Shown: in pieces, positions 46,363 through 55,485 of the stretch
Layout of the letters: each line of letters opens with the position of its first letter
Position numbering within the stretch: the first letter of the stretch is position 1
Source of the DNA: Okeania sp. SIO3I5
GTDB lineage: Bacteria > Cyanobacteriota > Cyanobacteriia > Cyanobacteriales > Microcoleaceae
NCBI RefSeq assembly: GCF_010672085.1
Contig: NZ_JAAHHT010000003.1
Span: 1-62,294 of the forward strand
Reading direction: 5' to 3'
DNA length: 62,294 nt
Program-made: the position numbers and the translations under genes
The notes under the pieces: generated by a model
The model's input: only the letters and a program-made list of their open reading frames with translations
Databases searched by the model: none
What the model was told of the DNA's origin: nothing

Positions 46363-47452
46363 ATCCTCACTCCTGCAATTAATAAACTTTATATAATTCT
46401 CGCATTTTTAGGGCAAGGATTACTGTTTGCCAAAAATTTCCTGGCCCAAAATAGGTTGGGAAGTGTGGGGAGTGTGGGAAGGGTGGGAAGTGTGGGGAGG
46501 GTGGGAAGTGTGGGGAGTGTGGGAAGGGTGGGAAGGGTGTGAAGGGTGGGAAGACAGAGTAAAGTAGGAGTAATGATTGTACCTGTATCTTTTTGGGAAG
46601 TGTTTGCCTTTGGTCTTAACTTTTCGGTCTTAAAGGCTGAAAAATTTTCACTTTTTTCGCTCCAAAAATGCGCTCAACCTTTATATCTCAGTGCTTTTAG
46701 ATTCTATTTGCCTGCTCTACTTGACGAATCCCACACTTTGCTGATGCACAACCCAAAATAGTTTTGTGGTCTACTTAAATAAATTGCGCTGTAATTATTT
46801 AAGTAGGTAGACGTTAAATTTATCGTTAGATGAAGACAAAAGAGAAGAGGTTTCAGAGCTACTTTACTTTTTGTTACATACTTAGGTTTTTGCGATTGTT
46901 GATAATTAATTATTTGGTAATTATCTGATCTGATGTTTAAAAACCATTAAATTCACAGAAATTTACATTGTGAAGTTTCAAATAAGAATAGTCAAAACTT
47001 TCTCTAAAAAGTGATAGTTGAAACACAAATGTTCAGGGTCAGTTCTTATAAATGACCATTCAACTTAAAATTATACTAATTACCGAAAAATTGTGGTCTA
47101 AAACCGCCCTTTTTAAAGGGATAAAAAAGCGGTCGTTAACGCAGTTTCCCGTAGGGTGGGATTCTGAGGAAACCTAGCCATATCCAATCGACCAAGAGAA
47201 AGAGACTATTCCTTATGTCAAGCTTCCTTATCGCAGAGGTACTGATAACTGATAACTGATAACTGAAATGACCAAGCATTAATGCTATACTTGACAACAC
47301 TTCAATTATTAAGTAATTAACACAGGTACATGGAACCTTTTGAATAATTATTAGCCAGGAGTGTGCTAATTATTCTTATGTTTACTTCTCCCGTACGGAC
47401 GTTTTCGCTACGCGACATTAAACGCATTAATGCTCAAGCAACGTCCTTACCT
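46363..47452. repeat. Repeat-filled spacer, over 1 kb
   Basis: GTGTGGGAAGGGTGG-type simple sequence fills 46453-46553. A decayed MITE-C-like part (TCAGTGCTTTTAGATTC, 46688) follows. AAGTAGGTAGACGTTAAATT (46801) pairs with 23358. A block GATAAAAAAGCGGTCGTTAACG (about 47122) recurs at 50245. TAACTGA heptamers sit at 47242-47265. No gene is convincing. Confidence 0.6.
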
Positions 47453-47682
47453 AGGGTTTGCTGAAAAAGTATGCATGGTAGGGGTAGGAGACAGGAGACA
47501 GGAGAAATGGGTCTGGGAGCGAGGAGGTAGTCGGGAAAATTGTCCCAAGATTGTTCTACTCAACTCTTGACTAAAATCCTAAATTTTTGAACCATTACCA
47601 CCTAAAACCTGGCACTTTTTGAGACTTTAAAAGGCTGAAATATTGATATTTCAATGCTTTTAGATTTATTCAGCAAGCCCTA
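47453..47682. mobile_element. MITE-C copy
   Basis: The element of about 230 bp runs from TAGGGTTTGCTGAAAAAGTA to AGATTTATTCAGCAAGCCCTA. Confidence 0.78.
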
Positions 47683-47741
47683 CCTACTCCATTACTTCCA
47701 CTCAAAATATGGGTTGAAAAGTTTTTGATAAATAAATGGTA

Positions 47742-48113
47742 TTATTCATAGCGGAGTAGCTTGCTGTAGAAACTCTTAGAAAAATCTATTATGCGAGTGC
47801 GATTATAATTCAGTAAGACATCAATTAAAAAATCAACGAATTCATAAGTAGCCATCATAAGTTCATAACTAAGTTCTTGATTACCATCAAACTGCATTCG
47901 ACAACGAGTTATATCCGCAGGTAATATAGAAACATTCCAAGTAATAACAAAAGGAATATTGTCTCCTCCTTCAATATTTCTTGCTCCTTCTAAACTTTTT
48001 TGTTTGTACAAGCTAATAGCATGACCTAAATATTTACGTCTTTTTTCTGGGTAATATGGATTATAAACAGCTATTTCCCCTTTTTCTGCTGGTTTTAATT
48101 GATTAATTGACAT
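47742..48113 (-). CDS. Conserved hypothetical protein
   Basis: The 123-residue soluble protein has no recognised motif. Its central part (PFVITWNVSILPADITRCRMQFDGNQELSYELMMATYEFVDFLIDVLLNY) reads as strands followed by amphipathic helices and looks like genuine protein. It has no signal peptide or membrane helix. The start is ATG 48113. It lies alone beside repeat-rich DNA; the low-GC codon use matches its neighbours, so no sign of recent transfer. Confidence 0.62.
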   Translation of the reverse strand: MSINQLKPAEKGEIAVYNPYYPEKRRKYLGHAISLYKQKSLEGARNIEGGDNIPFVITWNVSILPADITRCRMQFDGNQELSYELMMATYEFVDFLIDVLLNYNRTRIIDFSKSFYSKLLRYE

Positions 48114-48441
48114 CCTAATACTCTCCGTAATTAATACTACTAAACTTCAGTTTAGTTATTTTATGTCGATCGACTAGGCAATTTAGCAAGTATATTTATA
48201 CTATGATTATATTTCAGATTTGAGCTGATACAACTATCATTCTAGAATTGTCTTATGTTATTAGGGTCTGAGGATTCACCAAGTCATAATTAATGTGGTT
48301 TGACTAATTTCAACTATTATTAAAAAAAATTAGAACGATATTTTAACTTTGATCCTAAATAATCTGATAACAATTCATGGTTGACTCGATATATTTACTC
48401 AATCTATCGGCTATAAGAAATATTAACAAATATTAAACTGC
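48114..48441. other. AT-rich spacer without a recognised feature
   Basis: This is the divergent gap between the hypothetical gene and the glycosyltransferase. It must hold promoters. Nothing specific was seen before the large hairpin at 48442. Confidence 0.4.
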
Positions 48442-48492
48442 TTACCAAAAAATCAGGTCTAAGGGGAGGCTTTAGACCTGATTTTTTGGTAA
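48442..48492. repeat. Perfect 21-bp hairpin
   Basis: Arms 48442-48462 and 48472-48492 are perfectly complementary over 21 bp with a nine-base loop. The right-arm word GGCTTTAGACC..ATTTTTTGGTAA resembles the single arm next to the IS200/IS605-like element at 21730. It stands about 95 bp before the glycosyltransferase start. Confidence 0.85.
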
Positions 48493-48587
48493 AAAGATCA
48501 TATCTATAGTCTTTGAGGCGGAATTAGGTTAGTCTTTTAAACATAAGAAAATTATTAGTAGTTGGATCTTTTAAGATTAGTTGAATT

Positions 48588-50114
48588 ATGCCTGACAGTT
48601 CTTGGCCAAAAAACGATTACTATGAGGAAACCAAAATTTATCAAAACTATACCTCAGATAATGAAAATCAAAATGCTCGGATAGTCAAAAAACAGGAAAG
48701 CTCAGATGCTAACCAAATAAAGCAAGGAACAGAAGTTGTGGAAACAACAAAGTTCACTAATCAGAATATTTACGATGGTCGTGGTCGTAGATGTAAAGCA
48801 GCATTTATGCTATCGCTAATCTGGACTACTACTATTATTCTACATTTGCTTTCCTGGGGATATTGGATAATTCTGGGTTTGACAGGTTTACTATCAGTTC
48901 AATTTTTGAGAATACTATTTGCTAAACCAAAATCAGCTCCAAAACCTCTATCAGAAGAAAATTTGGCAGAATGGCCTTATATATCTCTGTTAGTGGCAGC
49001 TAAAAATGAAGAAGCTGTAATTAGCAAATTGGTAAAAAATATATGTGCTTTAGATTATCCTACTAATAATTACGAACTTTGGGTAATAGATGACAATAGT
49101 ACAGATAAAACTCCTCTATTATTAGAACAGTTGGCTCGGGAATATCAACAGCTAAAAGTGATAACAAGAGGTCCAGATGCTGGGGGTGGTAAGTCAGGTG
49201 CTTTAAATACTGCTATACCTTTTGTAAGGGGAGAAATTTTAGGAGTGTTTGATGCAGATGCACAAGTAACACCCGATTTACTCCGAAAGGTAGTACCACT
49301 TTTTGCGAGGGAAGAAGTAGGAGCAGTACAACTGAGAAAAGCGATCGCTAATGCAGGTCTAAATTTTTGGACAAAGGGACAATCAGCAGAAATGGTTGTG
49401 GATGGTTTTTTTCAGGAACAACGAATTGCTATTGGTGGAATTGGAGAACTTAGAGGAAATGGCCAGTTTGTGCGTCTGAATGCTTTAGAAGAATGTGGGG
49501 GGTGGAACGAAGAGACTATTACTGATGATTTAGATTTAACTATTCGCCTACACTTAAATCAATGGGATATAGATTTTCTGGCTTTTCCGGCAGTAATGGA
49601 GGAGGGAGTAACTAACCCCATAGCTTTGTGGCATCAACGTTCTCGATGGGCAGAAGGAGGATATCAGCGGTATTTAGACTACTGGAAATTGATTTTGCGT
49701 AATCGGATGAGATTTGGTAAAACTTGGGACTTATGGCAATTTTTGGTCACACAATATCTATTATCAGTTGCTGCTGTACCTGATTTTTTGATGTCAATAA
49801 TCTTACGTCGTTTACCAATAACCAGTCCCCTAGCTGTGTTTACTGTGATGGTATCTTTGTTAGGAATGTTTATAGGTTTACGTAGAACTCGGAAAGGACA
49901 GATGAGTTTAGCAAATGAGGAAAAGGTGACAGAACTAGCTCCTAGGAAAGAACATTCATTGTCTTTATTGCTAACTTTCCTAGAAAGCGTACGGGGTACT
50001 TTTTATATGTTGCATTGGTTTTTGGTTATGGGTGTTACTATTCCTCGGATGTCTGTATTACCTAAGCGACTAAAATGGGTAAAAACGGTTCATACAGGTG
50101 ATGGGGAAAGTTAA
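48588..50114 (+). CDS. mgdA: GT2 glycosyltransferase, probable beta-monoglucosyldiacylglycerol synthase
   Basis: The 508-residue membrane GT2 enzyme has a polar N-terminal extension, two helices (about 80-115) and a GT-A domain with DDNS (near 167), FDADA (near 221), TDDLDL (near 312) and QRSRW (near 350), the D,D,D,Q-R-W set of processive-type GT2 enzymes. C-terminal helices follow. It closely resembles Synechocystis Sll1377, which attaches glucose from UDP-glucose to diacylglycerol, the first step of galactolipid synthesis for thylakoids. Another polysaccharide GT2 role is the alternative. A 21-bp hairpin stands upstream. Confidence 0.8.
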   Translation: MPDSSWPKNDYYEETKIYQNYTSDNENQNARIVKKQESSDANQIKQGTEVVETTKFTNQNIYDGRGRRCKAAFMLSLIWTTTIILHLLSWGYWIILGLTGLLSVQFLRILFAKPKSAPKPLSEENLAEWPYISLLVAAKNEEAVISKLVKNICALDYPTNNYELWVIDDNSTDKTPLLLEQLAREYQQLKVITRGPDAGGGKSGALNTAIPFVRGEILGVFDADAQVTPDLLRKVVPLFAREEVGAVQLRKAIANAGLNFWTKGQSAEMVVDGFFQEQRIAIGGIGELRGNGQFVRLNALEECGGWNEETITDDLDLTIRLHLNQWDIDFLAFPAVMEEGVTNPIALWHQRSRWAEGGYQRYLDYWKLILRNRMRFGKTWDLWQFLVTQYLLSVAAVPDFLMSIILRRLPITSPLAVFTVMVSLLGMFIGLRRTRKGQMSLANEEKVTELAPRKEHSLSLLLTFLESVRGTFYMLHWFLVMGVTIPRMSVLPKRLKWVKTVHTGDGES

Positions 50115-50215
50115 GAATTTAGAATTTAGAATTTAGAATTTAGAATTTTCAATTGAAAATGCAGAGTCAGTTGTGTGCTTGTTAGTTCAAAACCTGCTTT
50201 CTGTACTGTTGAAAA

Positions 50216-50540
50216 ATAAAGGTTGAAAGTCTCTCCTTTTAAGGATAAAAAAGCGGTCGTTAACGTTTGCGAAGCATTCCGTAAGGAAAGTTTCCCGAAG
50301 GGTGGGATGTATAGGTTTCCTAACCATATCCAATCGACCAAGAGAAGAAAAAAATTCCTTTTAACCAATCATTATATTAGACCTCTCCGAAAATTAAAAA
50401 TGGAATCAATTCTTATCCAGAAATTATCAATTACTTCTTCCTGTTCCCTGTTCCCTGTTCCCTGTTCCCTCTTTTCCGGAGAGGTCTATTACAGAAGAGG
50501 TAATTATTAATTATTAATTATTAATTATTAATTATTGAAT
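50216..50540. repeat. Dispersed repeat blocks and heptamers
   Basis: AAAAAAGCGGTCGTTAACG and CATATCCAATCGACCAAGAGAA recur from 47122-47210. TTCCCTG heptamers occupy 50440-50470 and TTAATTA heptamers 50502-50535. The reading frames across this block are not genes. Confidence 0.65.
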
Positions 50541-50664
50541 CTACCTTACAGATAACGGAAAGCACTGTATTATTTTGTTCTCAGAACTCCTGTTTAATAG
50601 TTATGGTACAATTTTCTATAACTATTGATAATTTTTTTAATAGATTAGCATCAGAAATGAAATA

Positions 50665-50857
50665 TATAGCAATTCTATTTCTACGTTGTGAAATATAAAT
50701 TTTCTGTAACAGAAATTGGGTTAAACAATGCTACAAAACTGTAATTGTTGGAAACAGTTTAACGTAGCAAAGATTAACCCAAATTACTATTTGTTAATAA
50801 AAATTGTGGAACTCAAAGCGCTCGGGATAACAATTTTAAAAATTGAGAATTGCTATA
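50665..50857. mobile_element. MITE-A related copy
   Basis: A 193-bp element has ends TATAGCAATTCT / GAGAATTGCTATA. It is longer than other copies and has one changed base in each arm, in a compensating way, so the inverted repeat stays perfect. Confidence 0.72.
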
Positions 50858-50981
50858 TTTGAATGATGTTTATGTGTTCATACCTCTAACAAAAATAAGT
50901 GATGAAAATCAAATTGGTATAACTAAATGATGGAGGGAGGAATTTATTGGTCAAAGAAATTATTTTAGTCAAAAAAAAATA

Positions 50982-51078
50982 GGGTGCATCTCAATATATG
51001 CAAAAATACTTTTTTCCTATTTTCCTATTCCCTAAAACCAATAAATTTTTGGCTTTATTCTTGCATTGAGATGTACCC
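50982..51078. mobile_element. MITE-B copy
   Basis: A 97-bp copy reads GGGTGCATCTCAAT to ATTGAGATGTACCC, the shortest and apparently uninterrupted version. Confidence 0.82.
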
Positions 51079-51231
51079 AAAAAATATTAATAAACTGCTC
51101 ATTATTAAACCAATTTAATTGGCAATTATTTAGATAAAGTATATTTGCTAAATTTATCAAAAATTTGGTAATACTTAAAATCAAATATCCCAAAACCTTA
51201 TTAACTAGAGAAAATCAAAAATTAAGTTGAT

Positions 51232-52449
51232 ATGGATTTATTAGAATATCAGGCAAAGGCATTGTTTAGTGAGATGGGAATACCTGTTTTACCATCTCAA
51301 AGAATAGATTATCCTAAAGATTTAAAAAGATTAAAAATTCCCTATCCAGTTGTACTGAAGTCTCAAGTTCATACTGGCGAAAGAAGTAGCTTAGGCGGTA
51401 TTAAATTTGTTGAAAATACAATTGATGCTGTGGCAGCAGCTCAGACAATTTTTAATTTGCCAATTAAAGATGAGTATCCAGCAGTTTTATTGGCAGAGGC
51501 AAAGTATAATGCTGACCAAGAATTATACCTCGCAGTTGTTTTAGATCCAATAGTACGTCGCCCTGTACTTTTGGGTTCAGGACAAGGGGGTATTGATGCA
51601 GAAACAGCTATGAAAAAGATGCAGCAGGTGGTTGTTAATCAAGAATTTTCTCCTTTTTATGCACGTCGTTTAATGGTGAAAATTGGATTGGAAGGAAAAC
51701 TGATAGAATCAGTAAGTCATATAGTGGAAAAAATGTATCAGTTATTTGTGGAAAAGGATTTAGATTTGGTAGAAATTAATCCTCTGGGTGTTAGTCCGAG
51801 TGGAGAAGTAATGGCTTTAGATGGTAAGGTTAGTGTTAATGATTATGCTCTAGGTCGTCATCCAGATTTGGTTAGTTTAGTTGGTAAAAATCTTAGTAAT
51901 AATTATAAAATTCAACAGGAAGAAATTAAGGAAATAGATAATAATTCTTTATTAGCGACGAGCAATATTAATGTTGCTAACAATGAAAAAATAATTCCTG
52001 ATTATCAACTAAAATTTACAGAATTACAGGGAAATATTGGAATTGTATGTAATGGTGAGGGTTTAACAATGGCTACTGTAGACATGGTAATACAAGCTCA
52101 GGGAAAACCAGCTAATTTTTTGAATATTAGGTTGGGTGATTATTTGGAAGTTAAGGATAGTTTGCGATCGCAAATGTTTACAGCTTTGGATTTAGTTAGT
52201 CAAAAAGATAATGTTAAAGTGGTTTTAATAAATGTGATAGGTATAGTTCAGACAAGTGATGAGTTAATTACTATAGTATATGAATATTTGAATAAATTAA
52301 AAAGTATAGATCGGGAAAAAATTCAATTTGTACTGCGTTTATTAGGAGGTAGAATTGGCAGAGCTAGGGAACGTTTATCAGGTCTACCAGTAGAAGTTAT
52401 GGAAAACTTTGAGGATGCAGTTAATAAGGCTGTTTCTCTGTCAAGATAA
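51232..52449 (+). CDS. sucC: Succinyl-CoA synthetase beta-like subunit
   Basis: The 405-residue protein has an ATP-grasp domain (YQAKALFSEMGIPVLPSQRI head; EINPLG and ALDGK keep the metal ligands Asn and Asp near 183 and 198) and a C-terminal flavodoxin-like domain from about 265 (VCNGEGLTMATVDMV). Two loops depart from the family: the nucleotide loop normally GGRGKAGG reads GERSSLGG, and the power-helix loops normally GGGA and NIFGGI read RLGD and NVIGIV. The partner alpha-like gene starts 211 bp downstream. It could be a working cyanobacterial variant or a changed acyl-CoA ligase; the gene name marks family only. Confidence 0.85.
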   Translation: MDLLEYQAKALFSEMGIPVLPSQRIDYPKDLKRLKIPYPVVLKSQVHTGERSSLGGIKFVENTIDAVAAAQTIFNLPIKDEYPAVLLAEAKYNADQELYLAVVLDPIVRRPVLLGSGQGGIDAETAMKKMQQVVVNQEFSPFYARRLMVKIGLEGKLIESVSHIVEKMYQLFVEKDLDLVEINPLGVSPSGEVMALDGKVSVNDYALGRHPDLVSLVGKNLSNNYKIQQEEIKEIDNNSLLATSNINVANNEKIIPDYQLKFTELQGNIGIVCNGEGLTMATVDMVIQAQGKPANFLNIRLGDYLEVKDSLRSQMFTALDLVSQKDNVKVVLINVIGIVQTSDELITIVYEYLNKLKSIDREKIQFVLRLLGGRIGRARERLSGLPVEVMENFEDAVNKAVSLSR

Positions 52450-52660
52450 GGGAATAGTAATAATGAATAATGGATAATCAATAATGAATAATGAATAATT
52501 ACCTCTGGTTAAAACCATCGGATTGAATCAAGTACAGAAATCTTATTTCTTTTTTCTCCTTAATTAAGGAGACGCTTTAAACCTCTGGGGACTAATTATC
52601 AATTATCAACTATCAATTATCAATTATTAATTATTAATTATTAATTATTAATTATTTAAG
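52450..52660. repeat. Repeat spacer inside the sucC-sucD pair
   Basis: The gap holds GATAATG-type repeats, the dispersed ATTACCTCTGGTTAAAACC block and TTAATTA heptamers (52610-52655) running to within six bases of the sucD ATG. Confidence 0.65.
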
Positions 52661-53542
52661 ATGAATTTAACTCGAGATAGCAAAGTTATAGTTCAGGGTG
52701 TTACAGAAAAAATATCTACCCAGATAGCCTTAATGATGAAGTCTTGTGGGACAAATGTGGTAGGAGGTATTAGTCCTGGAGAAGGGGGAGAAGAATGGCA
52801 TGGTATTCCTGTATATAGTTTGGTAGAACAGGCAGTCGGAAAGGTAGGTGTGATTGATACTAGCGTAATAGTTATGCCTGCTTATCAGGTATTAGATGCT
52901 GCCTTAGAGGCGATCGCTTCGGGGCTTAAACAAATTGTGATTATTACAGAAGGTGTGCCTCCGTTGGATATGGTTAAGCTATTGAGAAAAGCTGAGGCGA
53001 CAGAAACTTTGATTGTTGGACCAAACTGTGCGGGTATTATTGTTCCAGATCAGTTGTTACTGGGTACTCACCCAACTCAGTTTTATACTCCAGGTCCAAT
53101 TGGTATTATTAGTCGTAGTAATACTTTGACTTATGAAGTTGCGTGGGAACTAACGAAGTCAAGGTTGGGGCAGTCTATTTCTGTGAGTCTGGGTTGCGAT
53201 CCAATTGTAGGTTCTTCTTTTCTCCAGTGGTTGCAAATATTAGATGAGGATGAGCGTACAGAGTTAATTGTGTTAGTGGGAGAAATTAGTGGCGTAAGTG
53301 AAGAAGTAGCAGCTTCTTATATTTCAGAAACAATTGATAAACCTGTAATTGCTTATATTGCTGGTACTTATGTTCCTATAAATCAAAATTACAGTCATAT
53401 TAATTGTTTAATTAGTGCTAGGGTTGCTGGTGAAATTGAGAGTAAAATAGCAGCTTTTGAAGCAGTTAATATTCCAGTAGCAAAACGACCTTCTGATATT
53501 CCAAATTTAGTCAGAAATTTATTAGATAAGAGATATTTTTAA
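52661..53542 (+). CDS. sucD: Succinyl-CoA synthetase alpha-like subunit
   Basis: The 293-residue protein has the CoA-binding Rossmann domain (KVIVQGVTEKISTQIALMM; GGISPGEGGEEWHGIPVY) and a second domain (GPIGIISRSNTLTYEVAWEL; SVSLGCDPIVGSSF). The catalytic His, phosphorylated in normal enzymes within GHAGA, appears near 246 but in the context YSHINCLIS, losing both small residues around it. Together with the altered loops in the upstream beta-like gene this suggests a shifted or reduced activity. Heptamer repeats stand directly before the ATG. Confidence 0.85.
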   Translation: MNLTRDSKVIVQGVTEKISTQIALMMKSCGTNVVGGISPGEGGEEWHGIPVYSLVEQAVGKVGVIDTSVIVMPAYQVLDAALEAIASGLKQIVIITEGVPPLDMVKLLRKAEATETLIVGPNCAGIIVPDQLLLGTHPTQFYTPGPIGIISRSNTLTYEVAWELTKSRLGQSISVSLGCDPIVGSSFLQWLQILDEDERTELIVLVGEISGVSEEVAASYISETIDKPVIAYIAGTYVPINQNYSHINCLISARVAGEIESKIAAFEAVNIPVAKRPSDIPNLVRNLLDKRYF

Positions 53543-53633
53543 TACTTATTTAGTTGAATGGTTATTAGTTGGCAAGGCTAGAAGATTCAAGCTAGAATAT
53601 ATTCATTAAGTTTAGTTTTAAAGACATTTGATT

Positions 53634-54293
53634 ATGACTATGCTTACCCTACTTTTGATGCTATTTGGTATTATTTTTCTTGGTCTGGCATTTCCTATAG
53701 TTCCGACAATATTTGGTAGTATTTTTCTTGGTTTAGTATTTCTCCTAGCAGTCTTTTTGTTGCTTGTCCGTATATGGTCATTACGTGTATTAAGGAAATT
53801 TAATAGGAAGTCTAATAGGAAGTCTAATAGGAAATCTAAGAAGAGATTGAATCAGAGCAAGAATAATGTTGAGGTAATAACCTCAGATATTGAAAATTTT
53901 GATCCTTTTGATGCTTTTTATAATTTTCCAATTTTGGGAAGTTTGTTCAAAAAACAAATTACTAATATGAAGGATGGAATGAACTATTTTAATAATTCAA
54001 TTCCACAAATTTTATATCACTGGAACCCTGAATATTTGAGAATAAATGCCACACAACAGTTTCTTAACTCCCTAGAAATAGGGGAGCCAGAAAGAAGTTT
54101 TAATTATCATTTTTTTAATCTGGGTAAATTTAGAGGGTATAGAGGTATAAGGATAGTCAACAATTATTATATTGCTGAAGCAGCTTTTGAAAAAGGATTA
54201 GCTCAGATTCAAGTAGAGCTTATAAAAGATGAAGATAAATGGCTTATAAATAACTTTATGGTTATTTATTTGTTTCAGCTTCAAAGTAACTAA
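53634..54293 (+). CDS. Membrane protein with basic repeat, unknown
   Basis: The protein of about 219 residues, from ATG 53634 (a TTG six bases earlier is less likely), starts with two membrane helices (about 2-25 and 28-45). A basic stretch with three NRKS repeats follows, encoded by a tandem 12-bp repeat near 53800-53835. The C-terminal soluble domain (about 85-219) ends with a strand-rich AQIQVELIKDEDKWLINNFMV that recalls DUF4864 or NTF2-like folds. I do not recognise the family. Confidence 0.68.
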   Translation: MTMLTLLLMLFGIIFLGLAFPIVPTIFGSIFLGLVFLLAVFLLLVRIWSLRVLRKFNRKSNRKSNRKSKKRLNQSKNNVEVITSDIENFDPFDAFYNFPILGSLFKKQITNMKDGMNYFNNSIPQILYHWNPEYLRINATQQFLNSLEIGEPERSFNYHFFNLGKFRGYRGIRIVNNYYIAEAAFEKGLAQIQVELIKDEDKWLINNFMVIYLFQLQSN

Positions 54294-54342
54294 TCAAAAG
54301 GAAAATGTAACGCGCCATCATATTATCTACCATGAAGAAAAA

Positions 54343-54404
54343 GGTGCGTGAGGCAAAATTTATGGAGTTTCCCTAAAATGGAAAACAGGATACCGTCACA
54401 CACC
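54343..54404. repeat. MITE-F, GGTGCGTGA...TCACACACC
   Basis: The inverted repeat of about 62 bp contains GGAGTTTCCCTAAAATGG in the middle. A cleaner copy is at 58392-58455, and left halves alone stand at about 57225 and 58296. Confidence 0.7.
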
Positions 54405-54558
54405 CTACCATTTCCTAATGAAGCGATCGCTCCTTGACAACCAAAAAAACTTGTTCAATTTTGAAGTAACTGTAGGGGTTTGGTCTCCCAACCCTAACCC
54501 CTTGAGAATCAACAACGGAATTTGAATCTCTGGTTGTATTTTTTATTGATAAGTGAAA

Positions 54559-54649
54559 CAGGACTTACGCAAAACGCGAAATCATACACCTTATGTAGGG
54601 GCGAATGGCATTCGCCCCCTAGCACATCAACTGTTTCTGCATAAGTCCT
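54559..54649. mobile_element. MITE-D copy in tandem block
   Basis: CAGGACTTACGCA to GCATAAGTCCT, with internal GGGGCGAATGGCATTCGCCCC palindrome. TTGATA flanks it on both sides, as a possible target duplication. Confidence 0.82.
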
Positions 54650-54961
54650 TTGATAGAAAAAAATGATACTAATGAAGCGATCGCTCCTTGACAACCAAAA
54701 AAACTTGTTCTATTTTGAAGTAACTGTAGGGGTTTGGTCTCCCAACCCTAACCCCTTGAGAATCAACAACGGAATTTGAACCTCTAGTTGTATTTAAACT
54801 TGATAGAAAAAATGATACTAATGAAGCGATCGCTCCTTGACAACCCAAAAAACTTGTTAAATTTTGAAGTAACCGTAGGGGTTTGGTCTCCCAACCCTAA
54901 CCCCTTGAGAATCAACGACGGAATTTGAATCTCTGGTTGTATTTTTTCTTGATAAGTGAAA

Positions 54962-55052
54962 CAGGACTTACGCAAAACACGAAATCATACACCTTATGTA
55001 GGGGCGAATGGCATTCGCCCCCTAGCACATCAACTGTTTCTGCATAAGTCCT
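54962..55052. mobile_element. MITE-D copy, nearly identical to 54559
   Basis: Same size and flanks as the 54559 copy with one or two base differences, so it was copied together with the surrounding module rather than inserted separately. Confidence 0.82.
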
Positions 55053-55200
55053 TTGATAGAAAAAAATGATACTAATGAAGCGATCGCTCCTTGACAACCA
55101 GAAAAACTTGTTCTATTTTGAAATTAAATAAGTATTGTAGAAAAATAGTGGCTCTTTTTTTAGAGGTTAAATAATTGTATGGGTTTGGAGAATTGGGAGG

Positions 55201-55480
55201 AGGGTTTGGAGACCAAACCCCTACCCTTGATTATCCAATACAAAAATTATTTAAGCTTGAATATCTATAAAATAAAATCAAAAATCATATTTTCAAACTT
55301 CTGAACTTCTGAAAAAAGGGTTTGGAGACCAAACCCCTACCTTTGATAATAAACGGAGGTTTTGGAGGAGGGTTTGGAGACCAAACCCCTACCCTTGATT
55401 ATCCAATACAAAAATTATTTAAGCTTGAATATCTATAAAATAAAATCAAAAATCATATTTTCAAATTTCTGAACTTCTGA
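55201..55480. repeat. 168-bp leader duplication before the protease-GUN4 gene
   Basis: AGGGTTTGGAGACCAAACCC begins at 55201 and 55369, and both copies continue through AAATTATTTAAGCTTGAATA to TTCTGAACTTCTGAAAAAA. The second copy ends directly at the ATG of the next gene. Each contains the perfect palindrome GGGTTTGGagaCCAAACCC. Confidence 0.88.
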
Positions 55481-55485
55481 AAAAA

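Larger units (their letters stand above)
54417..55110. repeat. Tandem block with and without an inserted MITE-D
   Basis: The module AATGAAGCGATCGCTCCTTG...GGGGTTTGGTCTCCC...GAATCAAC occurs three times (54417, 54672, 54822), with its start again at about 55075. The first and third repeats span about 255 bp because each carries MITE-D at the same place; the middle one is about 150 bp and lacks it. Confidence 0.85.

Noticed and set aside
46546-46761. 71-codon open frame
   Set aside because: It is built from the GTGTGGGAAG tract and a decayed MITE-C-like segment.
54509-55097. Repeated 61-63 codon frames on the minus strand
   Set aside because: They are translations of the tandem module and MITE-D; the frames repeat because the DNA does.
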